Below, piece after piece: positions 41,985-53,493 of a stretch of 64,000 nucleotides of DNA. Within the stretch, counting starts at the first letter, position 1. Every line of letters starts with the position of its first letter. Origin of the DNA: Adiantum capillus-veneris (lineage: Eukaryota; Streptophyta; Polypodiopsida; Polypodiales; Pteridaceae); assembly GCA_014529385.2 (NCBI GenBank), contig CM043944.1, positions 178,098,240 to 178,162,239 on the forward strand. Reading direction: 5' to 3'. A program made the position numbers and the translations under genes. The notes under the pieces were generated by a model, which was not told the origin of the DNA, did no database searches, and saw only the letters and a list, made by a program, of their open reading frames with translations.

Positions 41985-42470
41985 ACAGAAAATGATTGGG
42001 TCTTACTTAAGTTTTTCAAGGCTCAATTGAGGCAAATGATGGGCAAAAATCCTACGGCCCATCAAAAGTATTATGTTAAACACGCAAAAAGATGCTATGG
42101 TTCTTTTCAAATCTTGAAGCCAATCAATAAAATGGCTTATCAACTCAAGCTGCCCAACCATTGGCTCATACAAAATGCTTTTGATGTGAGCCTACTTAAG
42201 CCCTACAAAGGAGAGTCACCAGTTGAACCAGTTATTGAAGACCCTCAAGAAATCAAAGACCAAGAAGAGGTGCTACAACCCAAAGCTATCCTTCGGCATG
42301 AAGACAAGGTAGTATGACATGGTAAGATTATCCGTGATGGTATCTTATTAAGTTCAAAAATCATCCTTTTGATGATGCTAGATGGATGCAAGGATTACAA
42401 CTTAAGGATAGTATGAACCTTGTCAATGCTTACAATGCTACATTAGAGTAAGCTAATGTACATGTTTCTT
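41985..42470 (+). pseudogene. Gypsy integrase C-terminus with chromodomain-like tail
   Basis: It encodes QKYYVKHAKRCYGSFQILK, MAYQLKLPNHW and VSLLKPYKG, the usual integrase C-terminal fold, then after a stop HGKIIR and, one frame over, YLIKFKNHPFDDARWM, similar to the end of a chromodomain in chromoviral gypsy elements. The same segment recurs at 47170-47420. Frameshifts make it inactive. Confidence 0.8.
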
Positions 42471-42810
42471 TTAAATAAACAATGTTTTTATCTTATAAGA
42501 CTAGTTCTCTTTTTATTGTGCACAAAATTAAAAAGTATTCATGCTTAGAATCATGTTTGTGATGACAATGTCTCTCAAAGACCAAGCAGAATTTGTCGCT
42601 CTACTTTGGTAGAATGAAATGGACTAAAGAGCATACATGCTTGCGACAACCAAGTCTCCCAAGCACCAAATGGACTATTCAACCATTCGGAAATGATGTT
42701 GTAGGGTAGAAAGGGATCCTCTACTCGCCAAGAAACATATACTAATGACTAACACTTTATCTCTTCTACTTCATAGTCGAGGACGACTATGATTTCAAGA
42801 GAGAGGTAAT
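42471..42810 (+). other. Gypsy 3' end region and polypurine tract
   Basis: Non-coding. It ends with 'gtcgaggacgactatg' and 'tcaagagagaggtaa', which is the common layout just before the 3' LTR in plant gypsy elements. Confidence 0.55.
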
Positions 42811-44234
42811 GTCATAAAATCTAATATCTAACCAACCCAAACGATTTTCTCATATTACGCTGATCGTTTAATGTAGGAGAATAAAGAGGAACAAGGGTTA
42901 GTATATAGACATGTGCTTATGGATCTATCTCAACACAGGGCCAAGGTGAAAGGGTCCAAATAAGAGATGGTATGTCAAAGAGCAATGCTACGTAAGGTAG
43001 CTTAAAGACCTTAGGGTTAGCTTCATTAAAGACCTCCAAAAGTTAGTGATAAAATTCCTCAGACCTAGGACCATAAGCAAGATGGGGCTGAGCTTGAGGT
43101 GAGAATCCTACCCAAACATGAGGTACTTGTTTTGCTTGCTAACTAAGGTGCTTCGCGTGTTTGTGAGAATCTTGCCCAAGCTTGAGGTACTTGTAATTCT
43201 TAAATGACTAAGATGCTTGAAGTGTTCAATTCAAACATGATCTCTCAAGGGGCATAAAAGATTGTTATGCTTAAATGACTGAGGTGCTTGAAGTGTTCAA
43301 TTCAAACATGATCTCTTAAGAAGCATAAAAGACACATGTCAAGATCCTCTCCATTTCACCCTCATGATGTGCTTGAATCCTATTGGATAGGCTTTAAAGG
43401 CGTCCAGTGATAATTTAGATGTATTTAAATAAATAATCAAGCTCTTTCTCTCAAAGAGGAAAAAGAGGACACTTGTCCAAATTTTATAATTAAATAATAC
43501 TAGAGAGAGAGAAAGGGGGGGGGGGGATATACTCTCTCACGCACACACATACAATGAGGTACAAAGTGAAAGAGCTCCATCTCCTTCTCTAAGCTTGTTG
43601 ATAAGTTTTGAGCCTACACCAACACTCTTGGCTATGGAATGCAAATACAACCAAGAGCCATGCTTCAATGCTTAAGCTTGTCATCTTCAATTCTTAAGCT
43701 TGCTATCTTCCTCGTCTTCATTAATATGCTATTATGCTATGCTAAGCAAGGAGAGTGACGATAAGGTAGGAACTATTTATTTCTCCTATGAATGATTCTT
43801 GTTCCTCTTCCCTACCCTCATTCCCCGCTAGCTCTGTCCACCGCTGAAGGTGTTTGAGGCCTTGGGATTGAGGCCGGGGATGGTTAATGCTTTTACAAAG
43901 TTTATGGTATGCTTGTGATGAATGAATCTTTCCATCTTCATTGCATCAGCTAGGTTACAAGGAACACAAATATTGTATTGTACCGAGTCTCTCTTGATGG
44001 GAGAATCTATAATACAAAAGCCTATTGGAGGGGGGACCAGCTCCATGTAAATCCGGTCCTCAACTACTATCAAGTTCTCTAAATCCTCTCTCTCTTGATG
44101 GGTTATGTTGCTACTGCTAATTAAGTTCACCCTCTATGTTCTCCAAGTAGTCTCACAAAAACTATCACTCTAATTCTCTTAATTGCGCTATTCTCAAAGT
44201 TCATAGGCCATTTCCATTTCACCAATAGGCACAA

Positions 44235-44301
<67 letters not shown>

Positions 44302-46101
44302 CAAAATCCTTATGGTTCTCTTTACAAGGCTACATGAGCAACAAGATAGAATTGTGGCTCCCATGCACTTGCTCTTGCAGTCGCCTTTAAGGCCAACAAT
44401 AGCTGCTAACCAGATTATCACAAATAGAGCAAGACCTTTTGCTCATAACCACCACCACCCACACCAAATGTGTAGCTCTCTTTCTCTACTCATCACTCCA
44501 ACCAAAACAAACTATTCCAGTAGCTACGACCTTGACATTATTTTGTTAATGTTATTTCTCTTTTGTGTTGCATCCTATTGGCAAGCACCTGATTGAAATT
44601 ATGTTAATCGTTAGCACATAGCTTCATAAAATGTTGCTCATTAATGCATACATTTTAGCATTACATTTATTCATTTCTATTGCACATCAATCAATCTCAC
44701 CAGGAACCCCCTAGAGGACCATACCAACAAACTCATATCATCTTTGTTGCTATTATTTCTTTATTATGCAACATTGTTTGTCAAATTAGTCAACCATGTA
44801 AGTATAATACATAGTCAATACAACGGTAGGGCATAGAAGAGTTCAACATGAAAAATGACGGTAGATATAATAACCATTTTCCCAAAGAAAAAAAAAACAA
44901 AAAGAGACTCTGACAGAGACAAAGAATATGGCAATGATTATAACCCGAGGAATCTTAGACAAAACTATGGTTGCAATCATAAATCTATTTGATGTAGATA
45001 TTTCTACTTATGACACTAGTAGGCACAAGGATCTCTCTCTCTCTCTCTCTCTCTCAACCAAATCTTGATGGTTCTCTTTACAAGGCTACTATAATAAAGA
45101 AATCTCAATCCGCATGTGAGAACGACATAAAACTCAGGGCATCGTGGTGTAGGACTCACTATGCATAGCCAGCCAGAGTAGCAACAAGAAATATTCGGTA
45201 AGTCATCCACTTCAACCAAAGGTCAAATCGACCCATATAATAACATCAACCCAGTATTCTCATGTACAAGCTGAAATATATCCTAATTAAAACAACCCAT
45301 GATAACCAAGTTATAGTTGAAGCTTGTCTCGTTGTCGAATAGAACCCTCTCCCTAGTATGTATGATGATTGCTATATTGGTTCTTAGAATGCAGATGTAG
45401 CTATGCATGTAGTCATCTAATGAAAAATAGAAACATTACATCTAATCACTTTTATCCTAGTCTTTTCCAAGAGCCATTGGCCCAAAAATGTACAATTATA
45501 TCTACTACTAGTAATGTAACGTAATGTGAATTGTAATTTTTCTCCTTTGCCATTATCTGTAGTGTTGCACCATACGATAGTGAAGTTGTTATTGAATATT
45601 TCTTGGTACTGCCTCCTTTCCTTGCCCCGCTATGACATATTGTTTATTGTTTTTACTACTTCTTTTTGGATAGCTATTTTTTAGTGAAGGATGCTCACTC
45701 TTATGCCGGAATTGGATATCAAAAACCTTTTTATCAGGAGCCCTACTTTAGCATATCCGAATAGCTGGTTGTTAATCATCATATGTTTGTGCATTTCCTG
45801 AGCTTGAATAGCCTTTTGTAGGTTATCTCGTAATTATCAATATTACGACTCTATACCAAGTATAAGATCATTCTAACTATTGTCTAAATCGAGCATCATG
45901 AATAGTTTTTCATTCGAGTTATTATTTCACCTTACTACCGCTTTGATCTAAGTTCAATATCTACTATTAAGATCATTCTAACTATTGTCTAAATCAAGCA
46001 TCATGATTGGTTTTTTCAATTGAGTTATTATTTGATGTACTACCGCTTTGATACAAGCTCAATATCTACTATCTGCCCAGTTTTGTAGACCATTTTCCAA
46101 T
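42811..46101 (+). repeat. Candidate long gypsy LTR (about 3.3 kb), including repeat copy B
   Basis: It starts TGTCATAAAATC after a purine tract. In copy A the repeat ends ..TTTGTAGACA, so TGTC..GACA would be matching LTR tips. 43056-46101 matches copy A (29223-30712 plus 40219-41974) and is uninterrupted at 44391-44397, where copy A holds the Gag-only array. (CT)n tracts at 44239-44299 and 45032-45055 differ in length from copy A. No second full LTR pairs with it in the expected place, so the LTR reading is tentative; the repeat itself is certain. Confidence 0.6.
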
Positions 46102-46607
<506 letters not shown>

Positions 46608-46699
46608 ATGCTAACAATATGCAGTTATCACAGTAAGAGACATGCAAGATGCTTACAATGTAAAATCCATTTGCACACAACACCACCTTTAGATACTTC

Positions 46700-47420
46700 C
46701 CACTTGAACATTCAAGTAGCCAAGACAGCTACAATCAACCCACAAACAGATGGCCAAAGTGAGATAGTCAATCTAGCTACAACACTGAAAATCTAGGTAC
46801 AAGATTGAATTTCTATTTGGCCTATCACCCTTAAACGGATGGCCAAATTAAAGTGAGATAGTCAATCTTACGATTATAGATCTACTAAAGACATATGTTA
46901 CAGAAGTAGATAAAGGCTCATGATTGGAGAATTACTTATCCCTTGTAGAGTATGCATACAATAATATTGTCCATAATCCTATGGTCAAGGAACCTTTTGA
47001 GATCATAGATGGAAGACCTAAAAGTCCCTTGCTACTTAAAGTACATGGGAAGATCTTTGTTGCCGATGAGTATAGCCGTGCCTACAAGAATCTTTTCAAA
47101 AGTTTAAGGAGGTTATATCCAACTCTCAACAAAGGAAAAAAGTTGTTGCTGACAAGCACAAAAGGGCCTTAATGTTCACAAAAAATGATTGGCTCTTGCT
47201 TAAGTTTCCCAAGGCTCAATTGAGGCAAACAATGGGCTAAAATCCTACAAGCCATCAAAAGTATTATGTTAAACACGCAAAAAGATGCTATGGTTCTTTT
47301 CAAATCTTGAAGCCAATCAATAAAATGGCTTATCAACTCAAGCTGCCCAACCATTGGTTCATACACAATGGTTTTCATATGAGCCTACTTAAGCCCTACA
47401 AAGGAGAGCCACCAGGTGAA
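46700..47420 (+). pseudogene. Gypsy integrase fragment (third catalytic motif to C-terminus)
   Basis: NPQTDGQSEIVN marks the integrase Glu region (about 46735), and a second decayed version of the same motif follows at 46830 ('acggatggccaaatt'). Then come LSLVEYAYNNIVHN, PFEIIDGRPKSP, HGKIFVADEYSRAY and, after a stop, the C-terminal block shared with 41985-42230. It joins the opposite-strand gag at about 47420. Confidence 0.85.
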
Positions 47421-48182
47421 CCAAAACTCATTGCTTCCATAGCCACACCCATATACATAGCTTTGACCTCTTCCACCTCCCATCATATGCACACTAAGAT
47501 TATTTATACGACCTACAACCTCTTGCATCTCCTTGCAAAAATCATTCACATCATGAGTATCTTGTTGATCATAACCCGGCTCCCTCATGAGGAACCTTGG
47601 TTGCTCTACAGCTTTCACTTCAACATTTGGCTCGACATTGATTCCAAGTTGATGGAGACGCTCTACTTTCCACTATTTATGTTTTGCAATTTCAACTGCC
47701 TCCTCAAAGGTCCTTGGCTGCTTAAGCTCCACCTTCAAGCGCAAACTACTCCTCAAGCTTGCAAGAAACCTATCCTTCTTCAACATGGCTGGAGGAATTT
47801 CAGCCCCCAAAGATGTACACCAATTTGTCCATAATGCATTGAATGCCTTCACAAAGTCTTCTATGGTATGCCCTTTACCCTGTACTAAGCCTTGAATAAA
47901 CTGCCATACCTTTTGTGGGTCTTCCATCTGTTGAAAGTGTGTAAGAAAAGCATGTCTTACTATTTGATAAGTAATAACTTGAGGAGGTTGGGCTGATTGT
48001 AGCTCCTTTTCGTAGCCTTCCAACCATTCCCTAGCATCTCCATTCAAACAAAAGTAGAAAGTTTGCAGCACCAATGCTAGGTCTTTCTTATCAGCAAGAA
48101 GGCAAGCAAACTCCATTCTCTCGATGAAACCTTTGGCACTTTCATTTGATTTACCACTAAACTCCAGAGAACTAAACTCCAT
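47421..48182 (-). pseudogene. Gypsy-type Gag, second family, truncated
   Basis: The probable start is MEFSSLEFSGK at 48182; the longer open frame to 48305 runs through the primer site and is unlikely. The Gag domain includes FIERMEFACLL, GDAREWLEGYEKEL and VRHAFLTHFQQ, followed by RFLASLRSSLRLKVEL. A single in-frame TAG at 47670-47672 breaks the protein (a CAG-to-TAG change would explain it); the frame then continues to about 47430 with HQLGINVEPNVEVKAVEQ. It ends where plus-strand integrase sequence begins. Pol is absent. Confidence 0.8.
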
Positions 48183-48224
48183 GTCTTTTGAAACCTTCAA
48201 TCTGAAGGTAACTTGAAGCGATTT

Positions 48225-48241
48225 CTCGGTGGAGGGCACCA
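48225..48241 (-). promoter_or_regulatory. Candidate primer-binding site of the second gag element
   Basis: On the minus strand TGGTGCCCTCCACCGAG, close to the site in the Gag-only array. It lies 43 bp before the gag start. Confidence 0.55.
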
Positions 48242-48305
48242 AACCACTCTTGGGCAAAAGAAAAAGTGAGACATCTCTATAGATATATAATCCAAGAGCG
48301 TTCAA

Positions 48306-49090
48306 ACCTCAACCTTAGCACCAAAAATTATACCCCAACAACTCTTAGTAAACCCCAACCAAAAGGCCTATGCTCCCTTGAGAATTTACCAGCACACGGC
48401 CACCCAAAGGGCCATAGCACATATAAGAAAAACCCTGTCAAAGCACGGATTTTCAGCACACGCCGACGAATGCATATGAAGACAAGGGCCTTCTCTTTCA
48501 CAATTGAACATCACAAACCCACAAATTCAACATAAATTCCACAATTCATAGATACATGCCCTCCCAATTTGTTTGATTTGCCACTAGGCTGTCATAGCCA
48601 TAATCCTGTAGAGAACTAGTCATAACTTGAAGAGAACATCTCCAATTTGGGAACTTTAAAGTTTGGAAGAAATATTGAAAAATTAATGGCAAGAAAGTTG
48701 AAGATGACCAAAATTGAATCTACATGCCGCTGCATGCAAAATTGATGTGAACAAAGAGTTGTCCCGCTACAACTACACGTAGAGAAGGCAAGGCGAAGCA
48801 AAAAACTACATCAAAACCTGCAAATTTCTAGAGTTTAGCTAGCAGGCACATACAGTAACCCGACAGCTGGCACTATACTAGTGACTTTCCTTGCATGTAC
48901 ATGTGCTTGCTAAAGCAAGCTAAAAGAACCCACAAAAAGAAATCTCACACACACTTTTGACATCGGGCGTCATGTCCGTATGTACAAATTTACAAAAAAA
49001 GGGGTGTCAAAAACGCACCCAACACCGTGTTAAAATGTTTCGATTTCAATTTATGTGAGCATTGCATATATGGAAAGCAAACTAGGCAAC
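48306..49090. other. No gene seen; possible LTR remnant
   Basis: Sequence upstream of the gag primer site on the minus strand could be a decayed LTR, but no matching copy or TG/CA boundary is found in the window. No coding signal. Confidence 0.4.
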
Positions 49091-49094
49091 TTCC

Positions 49095-49900
49095 TCGCCA
49101 TAACATTGAGAGTTGAGAAACCCTCTAGATTTGGTAGAAATTTGTGTGGACCTATGATACATTAATCTCTAGGGGCAGCATTGTATTTTCTAACAAACAT
49201 AGATGAATACACTCGAAAGGTGTGGATCCACCTTTTGAAGAGGAAAGAAGAAGTGTTTGCTACATTCTAGAAATTCTTAGCTATGGTTGAGAACCAATCT
49301 GGTAGAAATCTAAAACCTTTTTGCACGGACAATGGTGGAGAGTATGTCTCCACAAAGTTTTAAGATTTTTAATAGCAAACAAGAGATTTGGTGACAGTTT
49401 ACTACACCGTACACACCTGCTCAAAATGACATTACTGAGCGTATGAATCACACAATTCAAGAAAGAGTCACAAACATGTTATCTATGGAAAATTTACCTC
49501 ATGGGTTTTGGGGAGAGGCTTTTATGACAGTGGTACATATCATCAGTATATCGCGTATTACTCCATTGAATTTCAAGATTTCGTAGGAGATGTGGACTGG
49601 CAAGAAGAAAACTTATGACAGATTAGGTGTGTTTGGGTGTGAAACATTCTCACACATTTCCAAAGAGCTTCACAATTATCTAGATCCCAATCACACAAGT
49701 GCATCTTCATTGATTATGGTGCAGATGGAGATGGGCTATCATCTCTAGCACCCAAAATTTGGAAAGGTTATTTGCAAGTCGCAAGTGATATTTAATGAGT
49801 CTAAAATGCATAGACAACCTATCAAAGAGTTAGGATATCGAAAAGTCAAATTTGAGGACATAGCCTCCACAAATTTGGGAAAACCAACTCAATATATAGG
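49095..49900 (+). pseudogene. Ty1/copia integrase fragment of another family
   Basis: Reads IDEYTRKVWIHLLKRKEEVF, then FCTDNGGEYVS (second Asp), then in another frame QNDITERMNHTIQERVTNML (third motif, Glu) and FGCETFSHISKEL, and finally KVICKSQVIFNESKM. Multiple stops and frame changes. It is clearly different from the copia family at 23587. It abuts an L1-type LINE fragment at about 49935. Confidence 0.85.
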
Positions 49901-49934
49901 TGAAGTTCCTACCACTAGTAGTGCTCCAGAGAGA

Positions 49935-51511
49935 GCTGAATCTAGCGGTCAAGTAGCGAGGATATCTATGTGTGTATCTTGTGAAAAAGCACTACAAAGG
50001 TCTGTGCCCATTAAGTCCCAATACTCTAAGAAGAAACTGGGAGTCAAACCATCCTCCCCGGGACAACTACCACGGGGAAGTGCTCTGAGGGTCGCATGGA
50101 GTTCCTCCAACTGGAGAGGCAGCTCAAGTCTCTCATGCATCTCCTCAGTCACAAGACAACGAATATCTACCCAAACGTGCTCTCTGCATGCTTCTTGACG
50201 CTCTGGCTAAGGCTCTACTGATAGCAGGTCAGGGTAGAAGTCAATAGAAACTGCACGCATATCCTTTGGATTTAAAGCAACTGACCATCAGCTCTCCTCA
50301 ACTAGCTAACATTGGTGTGCGCATGACGGGGTCCCACTACCACAAAGAATGACCCAATCTTTCTGTCACCCACCGGGGTTCACTGAGATGCCTGTTGATG
50401 GAAAGCAAACTCATGATGCCTCTCCTCTATGTTGGGAGGCTCTTGGAGAGCCTACTGCAACTACTCCTCCAACCAAGGACTGTTTGGGTGCTTCTCCTGC
50501 ATCTTCTACAAGGAAGAAACACCCCAACAGAGACGCTACTCCTCCTTCCTCGTTGTAGCTAGGTGGGCCATAGACTCCTAGATAAAGAAGTGACTAAGAT
50601 GAGAAAGTCCAGAGGCCACTCTATCAGCAAGAGAGTCCTACATGTCCAAGCCTTCTGTTCAAAGAGCCATCACTCACTCTCGAAGCTCTGAGTCCAACAA
50701 GATTCTCTCAGGGATGCGTAGCATCATGCTCCCGCTTCTCTGTCTATCTGTCACCATGAGGATCACTAGTGCATGGTCCGAGAAGGATTTCCCAACCAAG
50801 ATGCAAAGTGACCCACCCAAGTCACATATGAGGTCACTAGCATAGAAGTGCTCTATCCGAGATAGATTCACTCCTCCCACTCTGTGATCCAAACAAGAGA
50901 AGGCCAAGTTGTTTGGGGGCTCGAAAAGCCAGATCAGTGCTACACCAAACATTTGAAACCCTCAAAGTCATACATAGCCTCTCCCACGTTGCCAACTCAG
51001 CTTCATGCATAGTAGCATGGCTACCGCCAATCCTGTCACAGGGGTCCTCCAACATGTTGAAGTCACCCCCAATGCACCATTGCTCTGCATGTGGCAGACA
51101 CTCTACAATGTGAGACCAAAACCCTACATGTGCACTTACCACATTGGGCACATAGACGTTCAGGAAGCTCAAGAGGCATCCCTAAACGTGCATTGTAATC
51201 AATTGATCCCCACCAGGTACAATAATACCTCTTCTCACAATGGCGTGCTGCCAAGAGTTTGCAATAGTTATACATACCCTTCCCTAGATACCACTAGGTC
51301 CAGATGTAGCTGAACAAAATGTCTCAAATTGCCCACGCAAAAGCTGACCACATCGTCTCATGAGGCCCTCACAAAGATGATACTCTTGCAGCATAAGAAT
51401 ATCAATCTCTTCACCCACAAGGCATCGCTAAATCTTCTCATGCAATCGACCCTGATGGCGCTAAACTTGGGGCCCACCTAATCCCTTCACATTCCATGAG
51501 ACAATCCTCAT
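49935..51511 (-). pseudogene. L1-type LINE ORF2, 5' part (endonuclease and RT start)
   Basis: It starts MRIVSWNVKGLGG at 51511, the standard plant L1 ORF2 opening. The endonuclease continues with a decayed EEIDILMLQEYHL, then FLNVYVPN, CIGGDFNMLEDPCDRIGG (about 51030-51060) and SDHALVIL (about 50770). The RT beginning is at 50152-49949: LEELHATLRALPRGSCPGED and FFLEYWDLMGTDLCSAF. The catalytic RT palm is missing. Frameshifts between blocks. It is unrelated to the intact LINE at 10571 beyond the shared fold. Confidence 0.85.
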
Positions 51512-52560
51512 GGGGAACAAGAGAGAACTAATGTTGCAGCAGCAGCTAACCGCGTTATCTTCGAGGCTGGCTTGGATGGGGAGTAATCCGCATCAGAGCA
51601 TCCTCAAAATAGGTGTGACTGCAAAGACTGTCTAGCTCAGGCCCAAGAAGAGCATGCTATGTGTAGGGCAAACTCCTCTATTGAAGGGTCCTCATGTATG
51701 TATACATAGCATGGTAGGCTCTGTATATCAGCTAAGAAGTGTACCACTATGTGTCTACAACCTGGTGAGTCTGGAGGTGTCACTAAGAAATTGACCAGTA
51801 GCCACAAAGTCTAGACCAGGTCTGTAACCCTAGGTCTCCCATGTGCTGAGAGAACACGAGGTCCTATACTTGCAACCACTCCATCATTGAGTCCAAAATC
51901 ACACTAATCCCTGCCACATAAGGGAAAGGATAATCCAACCGCTAATTCCACAGCCTCTATCCCTCTAGCTACAAGGAACAATACATGAACTCTGAAACAA
52001 GCTACCTCAAAGTCTGGTGAAGGGTTTCTAAGAAACCACATGAAGTCGTAGGCAAAAAATATCCCACATGCGACAAATGTCAAAACTCGTCATTCCACAA
52101 GGAATTGTTGCAAAGGGAGATGTTTGCACCAAAAGGGGGGTATGCAAGAAGGGTTGCCCATTCCTCACCAAAATGAATCCTAGAAAAAGTGCTGCCAAGA
52201 GATCTCCTAGCATCAGAGGAAGGTCCTACCCTATGGGTCGGCTGCAGGGTAGGAACGGGAGGAGAAGTGGAAGGAGGTGTGGGGGGTGGTTTCAAGGAAT
52301 GGCAAAAGGAGAGGGGCAAGGCAGGGAGGCGGAGGAGGGGAGGGGGGGGTGTCGAAGGTGAGGCTAAGGTGGAGGGTGGAGCTGGGACCTCTTCCTGCTG
52401 AACAAGGTCAAAACGGCTCCTTGTGGGAGCCCACTACTGCTAGCCTGGAGCTTGGTGACCACCCAGAGGGCCAAGCTGATGTGGTGTCCCCTGTCAACGC
52501 TGACACGAACCTGTTGGGTAGAAGCACGTTAGCATGTCACTGAAATGGCTGTCACGAACA
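51512..52560 (-). other. Possible ORF1 remnant of the L1-type LINE
   Basis: Upstream of ORF2 on the same strand a decayed open stretch at about 52060-51900 (SPDFEVACFRVHVLFLVARG) could be ORF1. G-rich DNA at 52250-52400 is low complexity. No intact gene. Confidence 0.35.
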
Positions 52561-53229
52561 ACGCTAGTTAGTTGTGCTTGTTTGCATTTGTTGAAGACAA
52601 AAGGGAAAGGAAATTTAAATTTGGAATGTCTTGAAAAAACATTACTTTATTAGTTCCCTCTGCGATATTTTCCAATTGTTGGTTACCCAAGAGGGAGTGG
52701 GGTAGTGGATGGACTCTCTCTCTCTCTCTCTCTTTGTGTGTGTGCGCATGCAAGATCCATCTCTCTCTCACTCTGAGACTCATGTGCTACTCCAACATTG
52801 TTCCTACTCCCTGTTGATCTGTTTTGTTGGCAGGTAGCCTCAGAGTTCAGTTGTGGAATCAGAGCTATTATCCTCTCTCTGGTATATACCCATACATATG
52901 GAGAACTAGCAACTTTCAATGTTGGAAATGGACCTATAGTAATACAACCCAATGCTAGAACTTCCAACAATATTACAACCTCTAATGCTGGAAATGGAGG
53001 TGTGCTCTATAATGGTGGTAAGCAAACTCCAAATGAATTCATTGGTGTAGTTAATCAAATTTTAGCATGTTTAGATTACTGTATCTCCAAATGAATTCAT
53101 TGGTGTAGTCAATCAGATGTTAGCATGTTTCAATTACTGCATCATGTGCTTACAACTACTCATTTCATTGATTTCAACTACCTAATGCATGCTTGTTTAT
53201 AGACCTTAGGAGAATGTAGAAGGGAGCCA
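52561..53229 (+). other. Possible leader of gypsy copy 2, with a short duplication
   Basis: A (CT)n of about 25 bp lies at 52711-52735. 'tggaatcagagc' at 52854-52865 is one base off the copia/gypsy primer site TGGTATCAGAGC, but the base before it does not end an LTR with CA. A block around 'ccaaatgaattcattggtgtag' (about 53031-53080) is repeated at about 53087-53140. A 98-codon open frame (52798-53094) is unrecognised. Confidence 0.35.
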
Positions 53230-53493
53230 TTACAACCAATAACACCTCGAGAGCATTGGTCTTGATAATGGGGTTTTTTTAGACTTGCCACCATTATTGA
53301 GCCATAAGAAGTCCAAAAGGAGCTATCCCTTGGAAATTGCTATGTTAGACCCACCCCACTACTCTCTATAATTAACCAATTTGAGTTGTGGGTGTAGATA
53401 CTTAAGTACTTATTTTCAAAGGCTAAGAGGAGTAGCAACTAAGGTTTTGAATTGCCAAAGAATACACTAAGTACACACATAAGTATAATTAGC

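Noticed and set aside
48183-48305. Upstream extension of the 210-codon gag ORF
   Set aside because: It crosses the candidate primer-binding site, so translation most likely starts at 48182.
52854-52865. TGGAATCAGAGC as a primer-binding site
   Set aside because: One mismatch and no LTR end (CA) before it; no repeat partner found.
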